Source: Terrabacter sp. Ter38
GTDB lineage: Bacteria > Actinomycetota > Actinomycetes > Actinomycetales > Dermatophilaceae
Length of the DNA: 64,000 bases
Direction: 5' to 3'
Assembly: GCF_024519435.1 (NCBI RefSeq)
Contig: NZ_JALJRZ010000010.1
Coordinates: forward strand, 1 to 64,000
In this document: positions 62,946-64,000 of the stretch, in pieces
Position numbering within the stretch: the stretch's first letter is position 1
How the letters are laid out: each line of letters starts with the position of its first letter
Translations under genes and position numbers: made by a program
The notes under the pieces: generated by a model
Told to the model about the DNA's origin: nothing
Databases searched by the model: none
The model's input: the letters and a program-made list of their open reading frames with translations, nothing else

Positions 62946-63685
62946 CCCACACGCTCAGCCGGATCGCGTATGCCGGCCGGTCGGGTTCCATCGACCCCTC
63001 CCCGACGCACGGGGCCGGGGCCGTGCCGCGCCCGGCCTGGATGGACGAGCTCGCGGTGCGGCTCGAGGAGGTCGCGCCGGAGTGGTTCTCCCGTTTCCTG
63101 CCACCGGAGGAGGGTGGCCGCGAGTCGGCGGTCCTCATCCTCTTCGGCCCCCCGCCCGCCGGCGCCGGCGACGACGGCGAGCACGTCGTGCTCATCGAGC
63201 GCTCCCACACCATGCGCACCCAGCCGGCCCAGATCGCGTTCCCGGGCGGCTCCCGCGACCCCGACGACGACGACCTCGTCGCCACCGCGCTGCGCGAGGC
63301 CGAGGAGGAGACGGGCGTCGACCCGGCGGGTGTCGACGTCGTCGCCCAGCTGCCCTCGCTCTTCCTCGCGCCGGCCCAGTTCGTCGTCGCGCCGGTGCTC
63401 GGCTGGTGGGCGCAGCCGTCGCCGATCGGGGTCCGCGACCCGGCCGAGGTGCACGACGTGCTCTCGGTGCCGGTCTCGCACCTCATCGACCCGGCCACCC
63501 GCTTCTCGGTGACCCACCCCTCGGGCTACGTCGGACCGGGCTTCGACCTCGACCATCTACTCCTGTGGGGCTTCACCGCCGGGCTGATCAGCAGCGTCCT
63601 GGAGCTCGGCGGACTCTCCCGGCCGTGGGACCCTGAGATCACGCGTGAGCTTCCCGAGCGCTACCTCGGAGGGAGGCGCTCATGA
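62942..63685 (+). CDS. NUDIX hydrolase (CoA diphosphatase-like)
   Basis: 247 aa, GTG start. [20 protein letters not shown] precedes a standard NUDIX box ([20 protein letters not shown] then EETGV). The former sequence resembles the NuCoA motif of NudL/CoA pyrophosphatases. It corresponds to Rv3672c. It is coupled to nth upstream and to the MarP gene downstream by 4-nt overlaps. Confidence 0.92.
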   Translation: MTHTLSRIAYAGRSGSIDPSPTHGAGAVPRPAWMDELAVRLEEVAPEWFSRFLPPEEGGRESAVLILFGPPPAGAGDDGEHVVLIERSHTMRTQPAQIAFPGGSRDPDDDDLVATALREAEEETGVDPAGVDVVAQLPSLFLAPAQFVVAPVLGWWAQPSPIGVRDPAEVHDVLSVPVSHLIDPATRFSVTHPSGYVGPGFDLDHLLLWGFTAGLISSVLELGGLSRPWDPEITRELPERYLGGRRS

Positions 63686-64000
63686 CCGGCAGCGTCGTGC
63701 TCGACATCGCCCTGGTCCTGCTCCTGCTCGCCTACGCCTACTCCGGCTACCGGCAGGGGCTGATCCAGAGTGTCTTCTCGCTCGTCGGCTTCTTCGCGTT
63801 CGCGATGTTCGCGGTGTGGCAGCTGCCCGAGATGCTGGCGAGGTGGCCGGCGGTCACCGACGACGACCGCACCCGGGTGCTCGTGCTCATCCTCGGCGTC
63901 GTCGCGTTCGGGTGGCTCGGCCAGTACCTCGGCAGCCTCCTCGGGGCGCGGATCCGGCGTCGCGTCGGCCAGACCCCGCTGCGGCAGGTCGACTCGGTCC
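63682..64000 (+). CDS. marP: MarP-family serine protease, N-terminal part (cut by window end)
   Basis: Only the first 106 residues are visible. They form a CvpA-like membrane domain: SVVLDIALVLLLLAYAYSGY, RQGLIQSVFSLVGFFAFAMF and VLVLILGVVAFGWLGQYLGS, followed by a basic loop. By position after nth and NUDIX this is the orthologue of M. tuberculosis MarP (Rv3671c), whose periplasmic protease domain would follow outside the window. The ATG overlaps the NUDIX stop (ATGA). Confidence 0.85.
   Translation, partial: MTGSVVLDIALVLLLLAYAYSGYRQGLIQSVFSLVGFFAFAMFAVWQLPEMLARWPAVTDDDRTRVLVLILGVVAFGWLGQYLGSLLGARIRRRVGQTPLRQVDSV

Overview
The window is a chromosomal segment of a high-GC actinobacterium. 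Codon third positions are strongly G/C, genes often overlap by ATGA or GTGA, GTG starts are common, and actinobacterial marker genes are present: a WhiB-like protein, ergothioneine egtB/egtD, a MarP-type protease and paired Get3-like ATPases. Gene content and local order fit a member of Micrococcales, perhaps Intrasporangiaceae. That placement is inference, since no rRNA is present. Two chromosomal backbones can be recognised. tRNA-Ser, ffs (SRP RNA), dnaX, recR, a DUF5063 gene and lysC (about 15.9-37.6 kb) follow the usual actinobacterial order with insertions. The right end (49.5-64 kb) follows, with additions, the Mycobacterium tuberculosis order Rv3682 (ponA2) to Rv3671c (marP).

Layout. 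0-1.25 kb: an intact IS481-family element. 1.4-7.2 kb: a CMD-fold protein with a divergent XRE regulator, an ECF sigma factor with a membrane partner, a HerA-like ATPase and a LytR_C protein. 7.2-12.6 kb: a NitT/TauT-type ABC importer divergent from a CitA-like two-component system. 12.6-16 kb: a secreted phosphoesterase, an ornithine carbamoyltransferase, an MBL hydrolase and tRNA-Ser. 16.0-16.7 kb: a truncated IS copy, then ffs. 16.7-25.5 kb: a LacI/MFS pair with twin operators, an Eis-like acetyltransferase, a two-gene ABC exporter, and a TetR-controlled pair. 25.5-27.7 kb: egtD-egtB. 27.9-40.3 kb: dnaX, lipid and nickel genes, recR, lysC and a type IB topoisomerase. 40.3-48 kb: a more accessory stretch with an MDR transporter, a YbdK-type ligase, decayed genes, a His-rich protein flanked by a DinB-gene duplication, and a complete ECF41 sigma module. 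48-64 kb: the ponA-whiB4-bagB-bagA-ridA-crp-nth-nudix-marP block, carrying a two-gene DUF1989 / YqcI-YcgG insertion.

The most unusual signal is not a gene. The octamer GTATGCCG occurs about 40 times by eye on both strands without strand bias, and the decamer GTATGCCGTC 17 times. Base composition alone would predict roughly 2 and 0.1. It occurs singly inside genes, where it forces rare codons (GCA for Ala, TAT for Tyr), and as perfect inverted pairs forming the stems of intergenic terminators. Those are the hallmarks of DNA uptake sequences, which are established only in Pasteurellaceae and Neisseriaceae. Other observations of interest are a free-standing copy of the ECF41 regulatory domain coupled to its sigma gene, and a possible guanidino-compound N-oxygenase/DUF1989 pair.
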